DNA from: Idiomarina fontislapidosi
GTDB taxonomy: Bacteria > Pseudomonadota > Gammaproteobacteria > Enterobacterales > Alteromonadaceae
Direction of reading: 5' to 3'
Length of the DNA: 64,000 nt
NCBI RefSeq assembly: GCF_003226255.1
Contig: NZ_QJST01000005.1
Location: 62,001-126,000 of the forward strand
The position numbers and the translations under genes are program-made. Under the pieces are notes generated by a model. The model searched no databases, was not told where the DNA came from, and was given only the letters and a program-made list of their open reading frames with translations. This document shows, one piece after another, positions 63,001 through 64,000 of this stretch (positions are counted from its first letter, which is position 1; the number at the start of each line of letters is the position of its first letter).

Positions 63001-63508
63001 TCGCAAACAATGCCATCAAAGCCGCTGCTCCAAGCTCTTTTAACGAGAACTGACTGGTGATGGAGTCACTCTCAGTCAGTACCGCAAAGCTCAAGCCCAC
63101 CGCTTTGAGCTGTAATGCGATATAAGGCACAATCGCGAGCGCGGCAATCGAGGTGACCACCACCGCTAAACGCCGTTTTTTGCCATACCGTGAAGAGATG
63201 AAATCGGCTATCGAGGTAATATTCTGCTGTTTACTCACCGAAACAAGCTTTTTCAGGACGCGGATCCCAAAGGTAAACAACAAAATTGGACCTAATAGAA
63301 TAGGAAGGAATGCCCAGCCATCCACAGCGGCGTTGCCTACTGCACCGTAATAGGTCCAGCTAGTGCAATAAATGGCAAGGGACATCGCGTAGACAAACGG
63401 ACGGTGACTCAGCTTATTCGCCCATGAATCTTTTTTATCACCCCAACTCGCAATGGCGAATAGAAACACAACATAAAGTAGTGAGGCCAGTACGAGTATC
63501 CAAGTCAT
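60062..63508 (-). CDS. crbS: Hybrid sensor histidine kinase with sodium:solute symporter-like sensor, CrbS-like
   Basis: 1,148 aa. Residues 1 to about 490 form a symporter-like membrane domain of about 13 segments (YCTSWTYYGAVGNAAVDGWA near residue 48). A PAS domain (about 620-740), coiled coil, HisKA (histidine in ASHDILQPLNAARL), HATPase (NFLSNAIKYT, DTGPGI, GLGLSVAQ) and receiver (LLVVDDDKDN, phospho-aspartate in LLDYQLGG, lysine in MPKPVKP) follow. In Vibrio cholerae CrbS with CrbR activates acs, for acetate use. It lies 51 bases after the regulator gene. Its last codon and stop lie in a REP-like repeat, so the original 3' end may have been altered. Confidence 0.85.
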   Translation of the reverse strand: MTWILVLASLLYVVFLFAIASWGDKKDSWANKLSHRPFVYAMSLAIYCTSWTYYGAVGNAAVDGWAFLPILLGPILLFTFGIRVLKKLVSVSKQQNITSIADFISSRYGKKRRLAVVVTSIAALAIVPYIALQLKAVGLSFAVLTESDSITSQFSLKELGAAALMALFAMLFGTRHVEVTEYRSGMMLAIAVESMIKLTALTAAGIFAWHLLSEQPSFDWTQTFSSTVSPHWSLASFGSFEFIVQTFMAAGAILCLPRQFHVAVVDNVDIKHLGTARWGFPVYLGLTALAIVPIALAGSLLLPNYQDGSTFALQLPLLKDQLWLSLIIFIGGISAATAMVIIASVTLSTMITNDVIMPILLQRESRLPLRERRREYDRSLLLFRRVAIGVTMALAFLCYYFWAARTNLVSIGLLAFSLVLQLLPTLIGALYWRRGHARGVYAGLAAGSIGWIVSVLIPLYSDALLSDVEIITRGTVISLLMNSFAYVAFSLLARPRLVDRIQATAFVKPRASLPDSPLHKNQSATNADMLLLLKTFLGAERAQQLMRYYQAPNESVSLRAEAVADQSLINYVERAIAGVLGSATARSLVEAALRDRQLNLEEVVHFFDDTTQALQTQQSILFSSLENLAQGISVVDSELRLVAWNKRYTDLFDYPEGMVRPGQPIATLIRYNAERGECGPGEVEELVSKRLRYMQMGSAHRFIRRRADGRVIEMVGNPLPSGGFVTSFTDITEHVETQQALEDANIDLEQRVDTRTQEIREINQELTAEIDRRREVEKELKKAKAEAEAANASKTRFLALASHDILQPLNAARLYLSAVNEHELSERNQGLLGKLDTALGSTEHLLSTLLSIAKMDQGALKPQFKHVMLSSVLKPLIEEYHVLAEQRQLEFRAFYVDRPVYTDPTYLRRIVQNFLSNAIKYTPKGKVLLGVRKRGDYLQIAVWDTGPGIAAQQQNKIFDAFYRIQNQTVDGVGLGLSVAQRMSEQLGCEPQIRSIEGKGSCFSVTIPLGHPTQVVAKRTEQTDQTPTAELSLLVVDDDKDNLSAVSALLEKWNCCAITCRSYADAVAYAHGNEPLDGMLLDYQLGGDDGIQLANELRTIWQRDLPGALVTAMRDDHVKRNARQGGLHFMPKPVKPAALKALLKYISSR

Positions 63509-63559
63509 GGGTGAGTCCTCTGTAATTGCATCGTGGTTTTCTCGCGCATGGTGCGCAGT

Positions 63560-64000
63560 CTACAATTGCAAACGCTCCGCGACGAGGACGGCTTGTGTGC
63601 GGCTATAAACCCCAAGCTTACGAAAAATAGCAGTGATATGCGCCTTGACCGTCGCTTCGGTGATATTTAACTGATACGCAATCTGTTTATTAAGAAGACC
63701 TTCGTGCAGAAAGTGCAGCACGCGGTACTGTTGGGGTGTTAATTCAGAGACCTTACGCGCCAGCTCTTGATCCTCGTTCGAAATACCATCGAGTCGGTCA
63801 CGATTATCTTTTGGTACCCAGGTATCGCCATCGAGGATGGTACTAATCGCTTCGGCTATTTGCGCTGAAGGCAGGGATTTAGGAATGAAGCCGAGCGCAC
63901 CAAAGCCGATGCATTTAGCGACAATCGAGGCGTCTTCGGAGCCTGAAATAATGGCAACGGGAAGCATAGGATAGTCTTCCCGCACCCGAATAAGACCATA
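63560..64000 (-). CDS. crbR: LuxR-family response regulator, CrbR-like, truncated by window edge
   Basis: The C-terminal 146 codons are present and the frame is open to the edge. The end of a receiver domain (PVAIISGSEDASIVAKC, with the lysine in FIPKSL) is followed by a LuxR-type helix-turn-helix (LTPQQYRVLHFLHEGLLNKQ, then ATVKAHITAIFRKLGV). It precedes the CrbS-like kinase gene in the same unit, and is the likely acceptor of its phosphoryl group. The phospho-acceptor aspartate is outside the window. Confidence 0.85.
   Translation of the reverse strand, partial: YGLIRVREDYPMLPVAIISGSEDASIVAKCIGFGALGFIPKSLPSAQIAEAISTILDGDTWVPKDNRDRLDGISNEDQELARKVSELTPQQYRVLHFLHEGLLNKQIAYQLNITEATVKAHITAIFRKLGVYSRTQAVLVAERLQL

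Overview
The window looks like chromosome of a motile marine gammaproteobacterium of the Alteromonadales; Idiomarinaceae or a relative is my best guess. The basis is the flgA/flgM/flgN/flgP/flgT plus cheV-cheR-flgB-L arrangement, polar-flagellum style sigma-54 and sigma-28 promoters, many long TonB-dependent receptors, and an acetate-type symporter locus next to a CrbS/CrbR-like two-component system. The genus cannot be fixed from sequence alone.

1-24.8 kb is a flagellar and chemotaxis block. On the minus strand lie cheV-cheR-flgBCDE, flgFGHIJ, flgKL, two near-identical flagellin genes with a small unknown gene between them, flaG-fliD-fliS-fliT, and a motility accessory factor gene followed by a truncated pseB (flagellin glycosylation by pseudaminic-type sugars). 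On the plus strand lie flgA, flgM-flgN, flgP and flgT. Recognisable promoters fit the usual hierarchy: sigma-54 sites before flgB, flgF, flgA, flgT and the accessory factor gene, and sigma-28 sites before flgKL, both flagellins, flgMN and flgP. A tRNA-Arg(CCT) gene and a PAS-GGDEF-EAL protein close the block.

27-36.8 kb is a tight run of eight minus-strand genes: DUF1499 protein, TonB-dependent receptor, a TVP38/TMEM64 membrane domain fused to a disulfide oxidoreductase, an ABC importer (binding protein, double-length permease, ATPase) of the YnjBCD type, a CDP-alcohol phosphatidyltransferase, and a fatty-acid-hydroxylase-family membrane protein. It reads as an outer-membrane-to-cytoplasm uptake route joined to lipid chemistry, with unknown substrate. 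It is my first candidate for an undescribed system.

36.9-51.8 kb carries two FlgO-family exported proteins, a stand-alone LytTR regulator, and four very large TonB-dependent receptors, each followed by its own terminator, with a SAM methyltransferase between two of them.

51.9-64 kb is an acetate-uptake type locus: exonuclease, cNMP/CBS/DUF294 protein, the two-subunit sodium:solute symporter, then (after an interruption) a CrbS-like hybrid kinase and a CrbR-like LuxR regulator truncated by the right edge. The interruption (56.5-60.0 kb) is an accessory patch with an orphan secreted protein, a broken small secreted-protein gene containing a REP-like repeat and a scrap of Rhs, an immunity-like gene, and a 5'-truncated Rhs gene whose start is replaced by a second REP-like repeat. 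That repeat also supplies the stop codon of the kinase gene.
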